This document shows positions 44,551 to 53,834 of a stretch of DNA of 64,000 nucleotides, one piece after another (the stretch's first letter is position 1; every line of letters starts with the position of its first letter). Position numbers and translations under genes: made by a program. The notes beneath the pieces are model-generated. The model made no database searches and was not told the origin of the DNA. It worked only from the letters and a program-made list of their open reading frames with translations. The stretch comes from Bacillus sp. V59.32b (GTDB lineage: Bacteria; Bacillota; Bacilli; Bacillales; DSM-1321): positions 1 through 64,000 of the forward strand of contig NZ_QVTC01000049.1 of assembly GCF_003429085.1 (NCBI RefSeq). Reading direction: 5' to 3'.

Positions 44551-45468
44551 ATGATCATTTTCAATTATATTCTCGTTTGCATCATTTTCGGCACAACATT
44601 TTTAACGATTAAAATAGGGATTGAGGCAGGAACACCGCCGCTTTTTTCCGCAGGAATCCGCTTCTTTACCGCGGGCGTTCTTGTCATGATTTATTTTAGT
44701 TTCAAGCGTAAACTCAACAAGTCTTTGCTTTTATCGAAACGAATCATGTATGCCGGATTTTGTCTTACCTTCATGACCTTTGCAACTTTATATTGGGCAG
44801 AACAGCATATCACCTCCGGATTGGCAGCCGTTCTTTCGGCTACCGGACCGATGATGATTGTATTGCTTCAAGCAAGGGGGAACAAGGCAGGTATAAAGCG
44901 GGAACAATTTCTCGCGCTGATGCTTGCGCTCGGAGGAGTGGCTTGCATTTCATTACCCGGCATGCAGCAACACATCTCTTCTCTATGGGTGATTGCTTGT
45001 TTAATCATCCTTGCTGGAGAAGTATTTTACGGAATGGGTTCGATCAAGTCTAAAGAGATTCTCACGGATATGCCTGAAATATCGCCGTTTTTAATGAATG
45101 GCATTCAGATGTGTTACGGAGGATTGTTTCTGCTAATTGCTTCCGTGTTTTTGGAGCAGCCGGAATTGTCTGTGTTAACTTCATGGAGTGTACAGTGGCC
45201 GCTTCTTTATTTGATTTTTGTCGGTTCTATCGGCGGACATGGCTTGTACTACTGGCTGTTATCTAAAACGAATCCGGTGTTTCCGTCCACCTGGCTCTAT
45301 GTATCGCCGTTAATTGCCATCATTGCGGGGTATTTCTTCCTGAGTGAAGCTGTGCAACCTATTATGGGGATCGGCGCTTTAATGATCCTGACAGGCGTAT
45401 TTTTGGCAAACCGCTCCATGCTGGAATTGTATTGGAGACAAGGGAAACTGTTGAAAAAGGCCGGATAA
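44551..45468 (+). CDS. EamA/DMT family transporter
   Basis: 305 residues with ten hydrophobic segments forming two EamA repeats. The first repeat begins ILVCIIFGTTFLTIKIGIEAG and contains YWAEQHITSGLAAVLSATGPM. The second ends VSPLIAIIAGYFFLSEAVQP. Drug/metabolite exporters of this kind often export amino acids or vitamins. RBS GAGGGGGG before ATG 44551. The divergent MocR regulator probably controls it. Confidence 0.9.
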   Translation: MIIFNYILVCIIFGTTFLTIKIGIEAGTPPLFSAGIRFFTAGVLVMIYFSFKRKLNKSLLLSKRIMYAGFCLTFMTFATLYWAEQHITSGLAAVLSATGPMMIVLLQARGNKAGIKREQFLALMLALGGVACISLPGMQQHISSLWVIACLIILAGEVFYGMGSIKSKEILTDMPEISPFLMNGIQMCYGGLFLLIASVFLEQPELSVLTSWSVQWPLLYLIFVGSIGGHGLYYWLLSKTNPVFPSTWLYVSPLIAIIAGYFFLSEAVQPIMGIGALMILTGVFLANRSMLELYWRQGKLLKKAG

Positions 45469-45473
45469 GCAAT

Positions 45474-45502
45474 GGGCACCATCCGTGTATTGGATGGTGC
45501 CC
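45474..45502. terminator. Hairpin between convergent EamA and pepT genes
   Basis: An 11-bp perfect stem, GGGCACCATCC / GGATGGTGCCC, with loop GTGTATT. No long T tract on either side. Confidence 0.6.
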
Positions 45503-45512
45503 TCAAGCTATC

Positions 45513-46745
45513 CTAACTTTTTTGCTCATATAACTTTGCAATCTCAATCACAACATTAGTCGCTTTAACCATGTTATCGACGGAAATATACTCGAATTTG
45601 CCGTGATAATTTTCTCCGCCTGTGAAGATATTCGGTGTCGGCAGTCCCATGTAGGATAACTGCGAGCCGTCCGTTCCACCCCTTATCGGTTTGATAACAG
45701 GCTCGATGTCCAAGTTCTTCATTGCTTCATAAGCAATGTCGACGATTTCCTTTACTGGTTCGATTTTTTCTCCCATGTTGTAATATTGATCTTTCAGGTC
45801 CAAGAGGATTCGTTCTTCCCCGTGAATTTCTTTTAGCTCATTCACGATTTTTTCGAAATTTGTTTTTCTGGACTGGAATCCTTCTTTGTCAAAATCCCTG
45901 ATAATATAATGAAGCTTCGTTTGTTCAACGTCTCCGTTTATCGAAAGAAGATGGTAAAAGCCTTCATACCCTTCTGTTAATTCCGGTGCTTCCCGGGCAG
46001 GCAGCTTTGCGTTCAATTCCATTGCAATTTTCGCGGAATTCACCATCTTCCCTTTGGCAGATCCGGGATGGACATTGGTACCTTTAATCGTGACTTTAGC
46101 AGCCGCTGCGTTAAAGCTCTCATACTCTAATTCGCCGAGCGGTCCGCCATCGACTGTATAGGCGAACTTCGCATTGAATTTGGCAACATCAAATTTATGC
46201 GGCCCTCTTCCAATCTCTTCATCAGGTGTAAAAGCAACCCGGATCTGTCCATGCTTGATTTCCGGATGCTTAATCAGATAATCCATCGCGGTCATGATTT
46301 CGGCAATGCCGGCTTTGTTGTCTGCCCCGAGAAGAGTTGTGCCGTCTGTTGTTATTAACGTGTGGCCTTTATAATGGGGCAATTCCGGGAAGTCCTTTGT
46401 TGATAGGATGATTTGTAAAGATTCATTTAATGTAATGTCGTTCCCATCAAAATTTTCGACGATTTGCGGTTTAACGTTGGCGCCGGTGAAATCTGTCGCT
46501 GTATCCACATGGGCCAAAAAGCCAATCGTTGGCACCTCTTTTTCCGTATTCGAAGGAAGGGAAGCCATGACGTATCCATTTTCATCGATCGTTACCTCAC
46601 TCATGCCGATTGCCTTCAACTCGTCGACCAGCATATTCGCTAACGTCAGTTGACCGGGCGTGGAAGGGCATGTGTCATTATTTTCGTTTGATTGCGTGTC
46701 CACTTTTACATAGGCAATAAATCTGTCAATGATTTCATTTCTCAA
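45513..46745 (-). CDS. pepT: Peptidase T (tripeptide aminopeptidase)
   Basis: M20-family zinc aminopeptidase removing N-terminal residues from tripeptides in the cytoplasm. 410 residues (family about 408). Zinc ligands are in [11 protein letters not shown] (His, then Asp), [11 protein letters not shown] (Asp), [11 protein letters not shown] (catalytic Glu and ligand Glu), YTVDGG and a C-terminal His in [15 protein letters not shown] start about 11 nt after GGGAG. Single gene between two hairpins. Confidence 0.94.
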   Translation of the reverse strand: MRNEIIDRFIAYVKVDTQSNENNDTCPSTPGQLTLANMLVDELKAIGMSEVTIDENGYVMASLPSNTEKEVPTIGFLAHVDTATDFTGANVKPQIVENFDGNDITLNESLQIILSTKDFPELPHYKGHTLITTDGTTLLGADNKAGIAEIMTAMDYLIKHPEIKHGQIRVAFTPDEEIGRGPHKFDVAKFNAKFAYTVDGGPLGELEYESFNAAAAKVTIKGTNVHPGSAKGKMVNSAKIAMELNAKLPAREAPELTEGYEGFYHLLSINGDVEQTKLHYIIRDFDKEGFQSRKTNFEKIVNELKEIHGEERILLDLKDQYYNMGEKIEPVKEIVDIAYEAMKNLDIEPVIKPIRGGTDGSQLSYMGLPTPNIFTGGENYHGKFEYISVDNMVKATNVVIEIAKLYEQKS

Positions 46746-46798
46746 CTTATTTTCAACTCCCTAAAGATTATATTCCCATATTATCACAATAAACAAAC

Positions 46799-46824
46799 GG
46801 CCATACACGATGAAGTGTATGGCC
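46799..46824 (-). terminator. Terminator of queT
   Basis: A 10-bp perfect stem, GGCCATACAC / GTGTATGGCC, with a 6-nt loop. On the minus strand it is followed by GTTTGTTTAT, 30 bp after the queT stop. Confidence 0.75.
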
Positions 46825-46853
46825 TTCAGGGAAAATCGATGTTGCCCGATCAC

Positions 46854-47339
46854 CTATATTAGTTTCTGAAAGTTCACCCGTTTGTTTATCGCATAGATAA
46901 TTGGCGCTCCGACTAGCAAGACGGCGAATTCGCCTGCGGCTGTTGTTAGCCATGTTAGTAAGAAAGGGAAACCAAGCGCCAAATGGAGTTCCCAAGCAAT
47001 CATAAACATCGTGAATGTGAAAACCACGGTATTAATCATCATTCTGGCCCAGATGTTCTTTACGTAGCGCATTGCCCCAATGGTTATTAATAAAGCAATC
47101 AAGGATTGGGCAGTGCCAAAAACAATATCGTAGGCAACCATTGGTGAAAAGAATAAATTGCTTAAAAAGACACCTAGGACGATTCCATAAATATACTTTT
47201 TATTGAACACGATCAGATGGTTAAACATTTCCGAAATACGGAATTGCAATTGACCGAATCCCAATGGGGCAATCGTTGCCGTAACGGCAATATACAAGGC
47301 AGCCAAGATTCCGTTGGCTACAATGGTTTTAATATTCAT
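46854..47339 (-). CDS. queT: Queuosine-precursor transporter QueT
   Basis: 161-residue integral membrane protein with about five hydrophobic segments; QueT family (COG4708), the predicted S-component of an ECF importer for preQ1/preQ0-type precursors. The family start NGILAALYIAVTATIAPLGFGQLQFRISE and the MFNHLIVFN segment are present. The ATG is directly controlled by a preQ1-type riboswitch upstream, which strongly supports the substrate. ECF ATPases must be encoded elsewhere. Confidence 0.9.
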   Translation of the reverse strand: MNIKTIVANGILAALYIAVTATIAPLGFGQLQFRISEMFNHLIVFNKKYIYGIVLGVFLSNLFFSPMVAYDIVFGTAQSLIALLITIGAMRYVKNIWARMMINTVVFTFTMFMIAWELHLALGFPFLLTWLTTAAGEFAVLLVGAPIIYAINKRVNFQKLI

Positions 47340-47348
47340 CTAGTTTCT

Positions 47349-47387
47349 CTCCCTAGTTTTTTTTCGTGGGATGGTTTCGAACCACGC
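47349..47387 (-). ncRNA. preQ1-I riboswitch controlling queT translation
   Basis: Read on the minus strand: CGTGG-TTCGAAACCATC-CCACG, then AAAAAAAA-CTAGGGAG. This is a 5-bp P1 stem with the preQ1-I loop, an A-rich tail and a CTA pairing element. The tail runs into GGGAGAG, the queT ribosome binding site 8-9 nt before ATG. Ligand binding would thus hide the site. Another short hairpin (TCGAG..CTCGA) lies just 5'. Confidence 0.78.
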
Positions 47388-47614
47388 TCGAGATTGCACT
47401 CGAAGGACAATTTTATAGCATAGAGGATCTGTTAGTCAAACATCAAATACTGACAAAACCATTCTATTTTCCTGGGCATCAAATCCTATAAATCAAGATA
47501 TCTAGCAGAAATAGAATATATTAACTAGTCTATAATGGTCATATATTCCCTAGTCCAAAAATTCTAAATATTATAAATTTACTATGTATCTATGAAACCA
47601 TGAGGAGGAATTCT

Positions 47615-49015
47615 ATGAAAAAACGAATTATTCCAGTAGCTTTGGCCAGTGCCTTATTATTTGGTGCTGTTGGTGCACCCGCAGCACTAGCAAAGCCTGC
47701 TGAATCAGCATCGTACAAACTTCCGGTCAAGGTGAGTGACCATTTAGTCACGAAAATGATCAATGTAAATAATATCTATAATACAATTGCTGATCTATCA
47801 AAAACACCAAGGGTTGCCGGTACGGAATCCGAATACAAAGCTGTCCAATATATTAAGAAAAAATTTGAATCATATGGATTTAAAACCGAGATTCAGGAAT
47901 TCAAATACATTGGATACACTCCTCCTACAAATATTGAACTATCGGTTGACGGTTACGATGGAACTCTTGCTCCCAAACCGTTCACTTTTACGGTCAATGG
48001 GGATGTCACCGGTGAACTCGTCCTTGCCGGAAAAGGTAAAAAGGATGAGCTTCAAAATGCGGATCTAACCGGAAAAATTGCCCTGATCCAGCGCGGGGAA
48101 ATCACTTTTGCCGAGAAGGTGCTGAATGCGGCAGAAAAAGGTGCGTCCGGTGTTATCATTTATAATAATGCCGATGGAGATCTAAATGGTACACTTGGCG
48201 AGGCTAACGATAAGTATGTGCCTGCGGTTGGATTAACGAAGGCTGAAGGGGAAGCCCTAGCGGCGAAAGTAAGCGCCGATGCTCCAGTCACAGCCCACCT
48301 CAAGGTTGAAGGTGCTGTAACCGGGGAAAATACATCCCATAATGTCATCGCGACAAAGAAGCCAACTTCTAAAAAGAAAGCGAATAATGAAATTATCGTC
48401 CTCGGAGCTCACCATGACTCGGTTTCAGGCGCACCAGGAGCCAATGATGATGCTTCAGGAACAGCAATGACTTTGGAGCTTTCACGAGTCCTTAAAAAAT
48501 TACCGACAGATACAGAAATCCGCTTCATTACATTTGGTGCAGAAGAAGTGGGTCTCGTTGGTTCAAGTCATTATGTGGAGAACCTTTCTGAAGATGAAAA
48601 GAGCCGGATTATCGCCAACTTTAACCTAGATATGGTAGGAAGCAGAGATGCTGGCGACCTAATCTTGATGACAAATGATGGACAACCTAACCTTGTCACT
48701 GAACTTGCTCAGGCTTCAAGTACAAGACTAAACGGAGCACCGACCCCATATGCGCAAGGCGGACGAAGTGACCATGTTCCATTTGCCGAAGCTGGAATAC
48801 CGGCAGCCTTATTCATTCATAATCCGTCTGAGCCATGGTATCATACTCCGGATGACTCACTTGACAAGATAAGTAAGGAAAAGCTGCAAGACGTCGCTGA
48901 GATTGTCGGCGCTGCCATTTATGACCGTGCCCGAATCGACGTTCAGTGGCCAAAAGTCAAACATGGCAAGAAATACAAAACACCACATTTATATCACGAA
49001 CAGGATATCAAATAA
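47615..49015 (+). CDS. Secreted M28-family aminopeptidase with PA domain
   Basis: 466 residues from ATG 47615 (GAGGAGG upstream). Sec signal peptide: MKKR start, hydrophobic core, cleavage likely after PAALA near residue 28. A PA (protease-associated) domain (about residues 135-235, LVLAGKGKKDELQNADLTGKIALIQRG region) precedes an M28 zinc peptidase. The ligands read LGAHHDSVSG (His), GANDDASG (bridging Asp), FGAEEVGLVGSSHY (catalytic Glu pair), NLDMVGS (Asp) and PWYHTPDD (His). Relatives are leucine/arginyl-type aminopeptidases (YwaD-like) released to the medium. A terminator follows. Confidence 0.92.
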   Translation: MKKRIIPVALASALLFGAVGAPAALAKPAESASYKLPVKVSDHLVTKMINVNNIYNTIADLSKTPRVAGTESEYKAVQYIKKKFESYGFKTEIQEFKYIGYTPPTNIELSVDGYDGTLAPKPFTFTVNGDVTGELVLAGKGKKDELQNADLTGKIALIQRGEITFAEKVLNAAEKGASGVIIYNNADGDLNGTLGEANDKYVPAVGLTKAEGEALAAKVSADAPVTAHLKVEGAVTGENTSHNVIATKKPTSKKKANNEIIVLGAHHDSVSGAPGANDDASGTAMTLELSRVLKKLPTDTEIRFITFGAEEVGLVGSSHYVENLSEDEKSRIIANFNLDMVGSRDAGDLILMTNDGQPNLVTELAQASSTRLNGAPTPYAQGGRSDHVPFAEAGIPAALFIHNPSEPWYHTPDDSLDKISKEKLQDVAEIVGAAIYDRARIDVQWPKVKHGKKYKTPHLYHEQDIK

Positions 49016-49025
49016 GATTATCACT

Positions 49026-49082
49026 TTAAAAGGGCCAGTTTTCTCCGCGTGAAAGCGGGGGAGAGCACCGGCCCTTTTTTAT
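49026..49082 (+). terminator. Terminator of the M28 peptidase gene
   Basis: Long stem starting AAAAGGGCC and closing GGCCCTTTTTT around a G/C-rich interior (CTCC..GGGGGAG). Confidence 0.85.
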
Positions 49083-49149
49083 TTAAGTTAAAGTATACCT
49101 TTTTTAAATTTGATAGATGTCTAGTTGTTACGTTCAGGACTTACTAGTG

Positions 49150-49195
49150 CCAGCGAAGACATAAGGATATGGTTCTTAGTCGACCTGGACTTGCC
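49150..49195 (-). repeat. Degenerate fragment of the 252-bp MITE-like repeat
   Basis: AGACATAAGGA..TGG....CTTAGTCGAC here matches, in reverse orientation, the segment around 53462-53490 of the larger repeat. Only about 35-45 bp are preserved. The rest of the 344-bp gap between the M28 and SDR genes holds a terminator and a phased array. Confidence 0.5.
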
Positions 49196-49218
49196 AGAAA
49201 GGGATGGGGCCTTTAGTA

Positions 49219-49298
49219 AAACTTGGGATTTACAATCCAAACTTAGAATTTATTAGCCAAACTCGGCATTTATTATCCAAGACCCAGAATTAAGTTTG
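49219..49298. repeat. Phased array: four 20-bp units starting AAACTT/AAACTC
   Basis: AAACTTGGGATTTACAATCC, then three variants, begin at 49219, 49239, 49259 and 49279, exactly 20 bp apart; three of the four end in (A/T)(T/G)CC. The fourth copy is diverged. It lies downstream of the convergent SDR gene. Confidence 0.8.
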
Positions 49299-49359
49299 CA
49301 ACCGGACAGGGCAGTTTTATTCGACGTTCCATATTTGCAAGATGCTTTTGCTTTTCTTG

Positions 49360-50268
49360 TTAAGAACTTACCATTTCACCGCCATTCGGATGCAGGATTT
49401 GCCCGGACATATAGCTGGAATCATCAGAAGCAAGGAATACAAAGCTTGTCGCAACTTCAAAAGGTTGGCCGGCCCGTTTCATTGGTACTTCGGGAGTATA
49501 GGTGCCGAATGTTTTGACTTGTGCTGCTGGAAAGGATGAAGGAATGAGAGGGGTCCAAATCGGTCCGGGCGCAACACCATTTACCCGGATTCCTTTTTCT
49601 ATTAGAGAAAGTGAAAGGGAGCGAGTGAATGTTAAAATAGCACCCTTCGTAGAGGAATAATCGATCAATTGTTTATTTCCTTCATACGCGGTTACGGAAG
49701 TTGTGTTAATAATGGTACTCCCGTTTTTCAAATAAGGCAGGACCGCTTTTGTCATGAAGAAAAAAGCATAGATATTCGTGCGGAAAGTGCGGTCTAACTG
49801 TTCGGCTGTAATATCCATTATGCTTTTTTGGACATATTGCACGGCATGGTTATTCACAAGGATATCAATTTTGCCAAAGCAATGAATCGATTGTTTTACC
49901 ACTTCATGCGACATCGCTTCTTGTTGAAGATCCCCGGGAATAAGCAGACAACGTCTTCCGAACTGCTCTATTCTATTTCTCGTTTCTTCCGCATCTTCAT
50001 GTTCGTATAAGTAAGCAATGGCAACATCTGCGCCTTCCTTCGCAAATGCGTAGGCGACAGCCCTGCCAATGCCGCTATCTCCTCCTGTGATAATGGCCAC
50101 TTTGTTCTTTAGTTTGCCGCTCCCTGTATAATTAGGATTTTCGGAAATAGGTCTTGGCACCATCACATGTTCGAGTCCAGGATGTTGGTTTTGATGCTGC
50201 GGCGGAAAAGCAATCGGGATGTCCTTGCACTTTGTTTCTTTTCCAATATATTTATAGACTGGATACAT
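49360..50268 (-). CDS. SDR-family oxidoreductase (YdaD/YghA-like)
   Basis: 302 residues from ATG 50268, which follows AAAGGTG; GTG 50277 is too near that site. Classical [23 protein letters not shown] at about residues 51-70, NNHAV in place of NNAG, catalytic Ser in NTTSVTAYEG and YSSTKGA (YxxxK), and C-terminal GPIWTPLIPSSF. N-terminal HPGLEHVMVPRPISENPNY is shared with the His/Met-rich SDR at 36714-37889, so the two are paralogues; this one lacks the His/Met head. General-stress type, substrate unknown. Confidence 0.88.
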   Translation of the reverse strand: MYPVYKYIGKETKCKDIPIAFPPQHQNQHPGLEHVMVPRPISENPNYTGSGKLKNKVAIITGGDSGIGRAVAYAFAKEGADVAIAYLYEHEDAEETRNRIEQFGRRCLLIPGDLQQEAMSHEVVKQSIHCFGKIDILVNNHAVQYVQKSIMDITAEQLDRTFRTNIYAFFFMTKAVLPYLKNGSTIINTTSVTAYEGNKQLIDYSSTKGAILTFTRSLSLSLIEKGIRVNGVAPGPIWTPLIPSSFPAAQVKTFGTYTPEVPMKRAGQPFEVATSFVFLASDDSSYMSGQILHPNGGEMVSS

Positions 50269-51099
50269 ATGCAACACACCTTTCTAACTGAGATACTGAA
50301 AAAACGAATGCATAAAGGCCACAATAATAAATTATATTTTCAGTTAAAAGATAAATACCATGGGGATGTTGTTAAGTTTATAATGAAAGGAAAATAAGGA
50401 TAAAGGTGGAAGCGATCAGTGAAAAAAATTCATTACGGTTGGATGATTCTGGTGGTCACTTTTTTTTCGATTATTGTAGCCGGGATTATCCATTCCTCTT
50501 CAGGCGTGTTTCTTGTCCCATTTGAAGAGGAATTCGGATGGGACCGCGCGTTTATTTCCTTGTCGTTCGCCATCAGTCTCGTAATCTATGGCTTCTCGGG
50601 TCCCTTTGTGGCGGCACTGCTGGAAAACGTTGGGGTTAAGAAAATCATGGTGTTGGCCATGTCCATATTATGGGTCGGCATTGGGCTAACCTTTTTCATG
50701 GCATATTCCTGGCAACTTATCCTCATATGGGGATTCATTTTCGGCATAGGTTCAAGCGTGTTTTTGACTGTGCTTAGCACGTATGTAGCGAACCACTGGT
50801 TTGAAAAACGCAGAGGATTGATATTGGGAATTCTAACGGCCAGCACCGCTACAGGACAGCTTATATTACTCCCGGTTTTAGCAGTGATTGTCGAGAGTTT
50901 TTCCTGGAAATGGGCAATGGAGCTTATTTTTTTCTTAAGCGCAGTCATGATTCCATTGATTCTCATTTTTATGAAAAACTCTCCGCAAGAGGTTGGGTTA
51001 GCGCGTTACGGCCAAATAGGGGAAGACCATGAAGAAGCCATTCTTGAAAAAAAGAACCCGGTTCGCTTGGCGTTTGGAATCCTTAAAGAGGCGGTCCGA

Positions 51100-51250
51100 T
51101 TGACACTCCCACAGCTGAAGCTGTGGGATTCCTTCTTCCCACATGCCGTAAGTCGCCATATCTCTCGATAGGGTTTCTTGCCATGAGTTTTCCTATGTCG
51201 TTTGAACCTTTGGCTCAAAAAAGACTGCGGTGTTACTTACTTGCTGTCCA
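51100..51250 (-). ncRNA. Putative omega RNA (reRNA) of the TnpB element
   Basis: The right-end region downstream of tnpB, ending in the 10-bp hairpin and GTGTCAA, is where omega RNA scaffolds lie in characterised TnpB elements. The guide would be the adjoining host sequence, TCGGACCGCCTCTTTA read on the minus strand from 51099. This is inferred from position; no covariance check was possible. Confidence 0.5.
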
Positions 51251-52447
51251 TTAGGCTATCCCCGCTTGTCCAGCGGTTAGGAGTCGTCCCCCTTCTTTCA
51301 GAATGTTCTTGGCTGCGTTGTGATCTCGATCATGATGAGCCCCACATTCACATGTCCATTCTCTAATCGAAAGGTTTTTAACGGCCTTGTTTTTCTTTTC
51401 ACAACTGGAACAAAGTTGCGAACTAGGAAAATGGGAACCTACTACCACTAGATGTTTCCCGTACCATTTACACTTGTATGCTAGCATTCTACGGAACTCA
51501 GACCAGGACACTTCTGAAATGGCTTTTGCTAACTTCCTGTTTTTTAACATATTTTTCACACGCAAATCTTCAATCGCGATCACTTGGTTTTCGCGAACCA
51601 GCGAAGAAGAGAGTTTGTGCAAAAAATCTTGTCGGGCATTCATGATGTCTTCGTGGATTTTTGCCACTTTCCGTTTTTGTTTATGCCAATTGGAACTGCC
51701 CACTTTCCTTCTGGAGAGAATCCGCTGGGCTTTTACCAGTTTTTCTTCCAGTGAACGAAACCATTTAGGATTAGAGATTGTGGTCCCATCCGAAAATGTG
51801 GCAAATTCTTTCAGACCAACATCTATACCGATTTTAAACATGGAAGTTTGTATCATTTCTATTTTTTGTTCGGTTAGAATAGATACAAAGTATTTGCCTG
51901 TAGCCGACCTTCGAACCGTGGCAGAAAGGATTTTTCCTCTCACTTCACGGGACTTCGCAACCTTCACCCATCCCATTTTCGGCAAAAGGAGAAAATCCTT
52001 ATTTCCCATGCGTTCCATACGAACGCTTCCTACGCCTTTGTTATAGTTGCATTTCGCTTTATAGGATTGAATGTTGTTCTTTTTGCTTTTAAAACGGGGT
52101 TTTCCTTTTGATTTATGATAAAATGCTTTGAATGCTTTCCCTAAGTCTTGAAGCGTGCTTTGAAGAGCAGTGGAATCCACTTCGTTTAACCATTGCATTT
52201 CTTTCTTCATGGAGGTTAGTTCCTTTTGAGCGTTCGAAGCATTAAAAAATTCCGATTTCCATCTATTCTCGGTCAGCTGTCCGTTTTGAACCATCTCGTG
52301 TACGATATACCAATAAACGACCTTTTTATCTTGTTTGGCTAAAGCTTGATTAAACACAAAACGACAACACCCGATGGTTTTATGAATCAAAGTGGCTTGT
52401 TTATCCGTTGGATACAACCGAAATTTATAAGCTTTATGAATGTTCAT
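51251..52447 (-). CDS. tnpB: RNA-guided endonuclease TnpB (IS1341-type)
   Basis: 398 residues from ATG 52447 (GGGAGG upstream; an earlier start at 52468 is less likely). N-terminal OrfB helix-turn-helix ([20 protein letters not shown]), central OrfB_IS605 region, then a RuvC fold with D in [11 protein letters not shown] in [11 protein letters not shown] and the final D in [12 protein letters not shown]. The zinc ribbon [12 protein letters not shown] ... WTCECG is complete. All three RuvC acids are present, so the nuclease should be active. It is antisense to the MFS gene it interrupts. Confidence 0.93.
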   Translation of the reverse strand: MNIHKAYKFRLYPTDKQATLIHKTIGCCRFVFNQALAKQDKKVVYWYIVHEMVQNGQLTENRWKSEFFNASNAQKELTSMKKEMQWLNEVDSTALQSTLQDLGKAFKAFYHKSKGKPRFKSKKNNIQSYKAKCNYNKGVGSVRMERMGNKDFLLLPKMGWVKVAKSREVRGKILSATVRRSATGKYFVSILTEQKIEMIQTSMFKIGIDVGLKEFATFSDGTTISNPKWFRSLEEKLVKAQRILSRRKVGSSNWHKQKRKVAKIHEDIMNARQDFLHKLSSSLVRENQVIAIEDLRVKNMLKNRKLAKAISEVSWSEFRRMLAYKCKWYGKHLVVVGSHFPSSQLCSSCEKKNKAVKNLSIREWTCECGAHHDRDHNAAKNILKEGGRLLTAGQAGIA

Positions 52448-53339
52448 GGCGATTAGCCTCCCTTCCAAAAAGATGATGGCAAGTTTATTTTACCAGAACA
52501 AACGTTCTTAAGCAACATATACGCTCTTAAAAAAGCAAAATCGAACCATTAACGTGTCTAAAGATACACCTGGTTCGACCTCACTTTCATCCATCCCTAA
52601 AGGAGCGGGCTTTCTTGTTCGGGATATCTGTAAAAGCATTTTGGCTATTAGCGGGAAGCTTTTTTATTTGCGGGTTGTCCACAAGCGGCTTAATTGGCAC
52701 TCATTTTATCTCCTATTGTTCCAGCTTTGGCATACCGGCGGTTACGGCAGCAGGATTAATTGCTTTTAGGGGCATTTTTGATTTGATCGGCACGACTTTA
52801 TCTGGCTGGTTATCAGACAGATATGATAACCGGTGGTTACTGTTCTGGTATTACGCATTAAGAGGACTGTCCTTATTGTTATTGCCGTTTGCTTTATCGG
52901 AAAACTCGATGTTCTTTCTGATTGTATTTGCGGTTTTTTATGGCTTGGATTGGATTGCCACGGTTCCCCCTACAATCGGGTTGGCGACACAAACATTTGG
53001 CGTGGAGAAGAGCGGGATTGTCTATGGCTGGATTTTCGCAGCCCACCAGGCGGGAGCGGGCGTCGCTGCCTACGGGGGTGGGCTATTGTTTTCCATATTT
53101 AATACATACCAATTGGCTTTTTTAATGGCAGGCGTGTTCTGTTTTCTGGGCAGTTTGTTTGTCATGGGAATAAGGAAAAGTGCAGAAGTATCTGTAGACT
53201 CCAAAATAGAAGTGGTGAAATAAGCAGGGCCAAAAACTGTGTGAATCCTGATGGCCCCTCCATACAAGATTCACCCATTTTTTTGATCGTATTTCAAATG
53301 GACCAGAATGGGATCCATCTCAGTCAATTTTGCAACAAA

Positions 53340-53591
53340 GTTGATTGGCGAGGATATGCGAGACTCCTCGAAAATGCATACGCATTTTCCCGTGCGGTTC
53401 CTATTCATGGATGATGATTCAACGTCCTGCGGGAAAAGCAGGCCAGTTAACGGAACGTCGACTAAGATCTGCCACGTCCTTATGTCTTACGTCGACGCCA
53501 ACACATCCTGTGTAAGTCCCGGAGGCATGCCCTTTGCCGAGAAGGCTGCCGGACTGCCCGCGGAAAGCGAGCGCCTGGAGCGGAAATCAAC
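53340..53591. repeat. 252-bp MITE-like intergenic repeat
   Basis: Bounded by GTTGATT (53340) and AATCAAC (53591), a 7-bp terminal inverted repeat. GC-rich compared with its surroundings. It contains an internal perfect hairpin, GAAAATGC-ATAC-GCATTTTC, and the characteristic end GCGAGCGCCTGGAGCGG. From memory, similar sequence recurs in many Bacillus-group genomes. It has no believable coding frame. It fills most of the 610-bp gap between the MFS remnant and the next gene; a partial copy is at 49150. Confidence 0.7.
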
Positions 53592-53834
53592 GGATAATCA
53601 AAGCTTAAACCAGTTCTTTTGGTGAAGAACTACATTTACTATTAATATGGTAATTTCTAATATCTTACATATGCAGAAATTAAAAGGATTTTAAGAAGGT
53701 TATGTGGAAAGTATCTTGAAGAGTATTTGAACATAACCTCATCCTCCGTATATTTCCATAGTGTTGCCTCCTAAATGTTGTCAAAAGACTTCGTATATGC
53801 TTTATTTTAAAACTAACGAAAGAAGGTATTGAAT

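Larger units (their letters stand above)
51100..52629 (-). mobile_element. IS200/IS605-superfamily solo-TnpB element (IS1341 type)
   Basis: 1530 bp. In element orientation (minus strand) the left end AGATATCCCG.. follows TTTTAC in the target. The right end is a perfect 10-bp hairpin, TCCCACAGCT / AGCTGTGGGA (51107-51128), closing in GTGTCAA. There is no target duplication or terminal inverted repeat, as expected for this superfamily. Only tnpB is present; no TnpA gene, so movement needs a transposase in trans. The boundaries were set from the restored MFS reading frame. Confidence 0.85.
50419..53223 (+). pseudogene. MFS transporter gene split by a TnpB element
   Basis: The N-terminal part (GTG 50419 to 51099, KKIHYGWMILVVTFF..) and C-terminal part (52630 to 53223, VKAFWLLAGSFFICG..) encode the two halves of a 12-helix major facilitator protein. 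Removing 51100-52629 joins codon CGA (51097-51099) to GTA (52630-52632) in frame and restores a 424-residue protein, the normal MFS length. Conserved loop EKRRGLILGI (first half) and LSDRYDNRWLL (second half) are intact, so the only lesion is the insertion. The MCT/oxalate-formate antiporter-like head suggests a monocarboxylate carrier. Confidence 0.88.

Noticed and set aside
50419-51171. Complete 250-residue transporter
   Set aside because: The last residues (LTLPQLKLWDSFF..) come from the IS end; the true gene continues at 52630.
51387-52046. 219-codon ORF antisense to tnpB
   Set aside because: Shadow frame of an intact TnpB; no ribosome binding site.
53308-53625. 105-codon plus-strand ORF
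   Set aside because: Lies across the MITE-like repeat; the frame reflects its GC-rich structure, not a protein.
53224-53834. tRNA or rRNA remnants in the GC-rich gap
   Set aside because: No cloverleaf or rRNA-like conserved segments; explained by the repeat.
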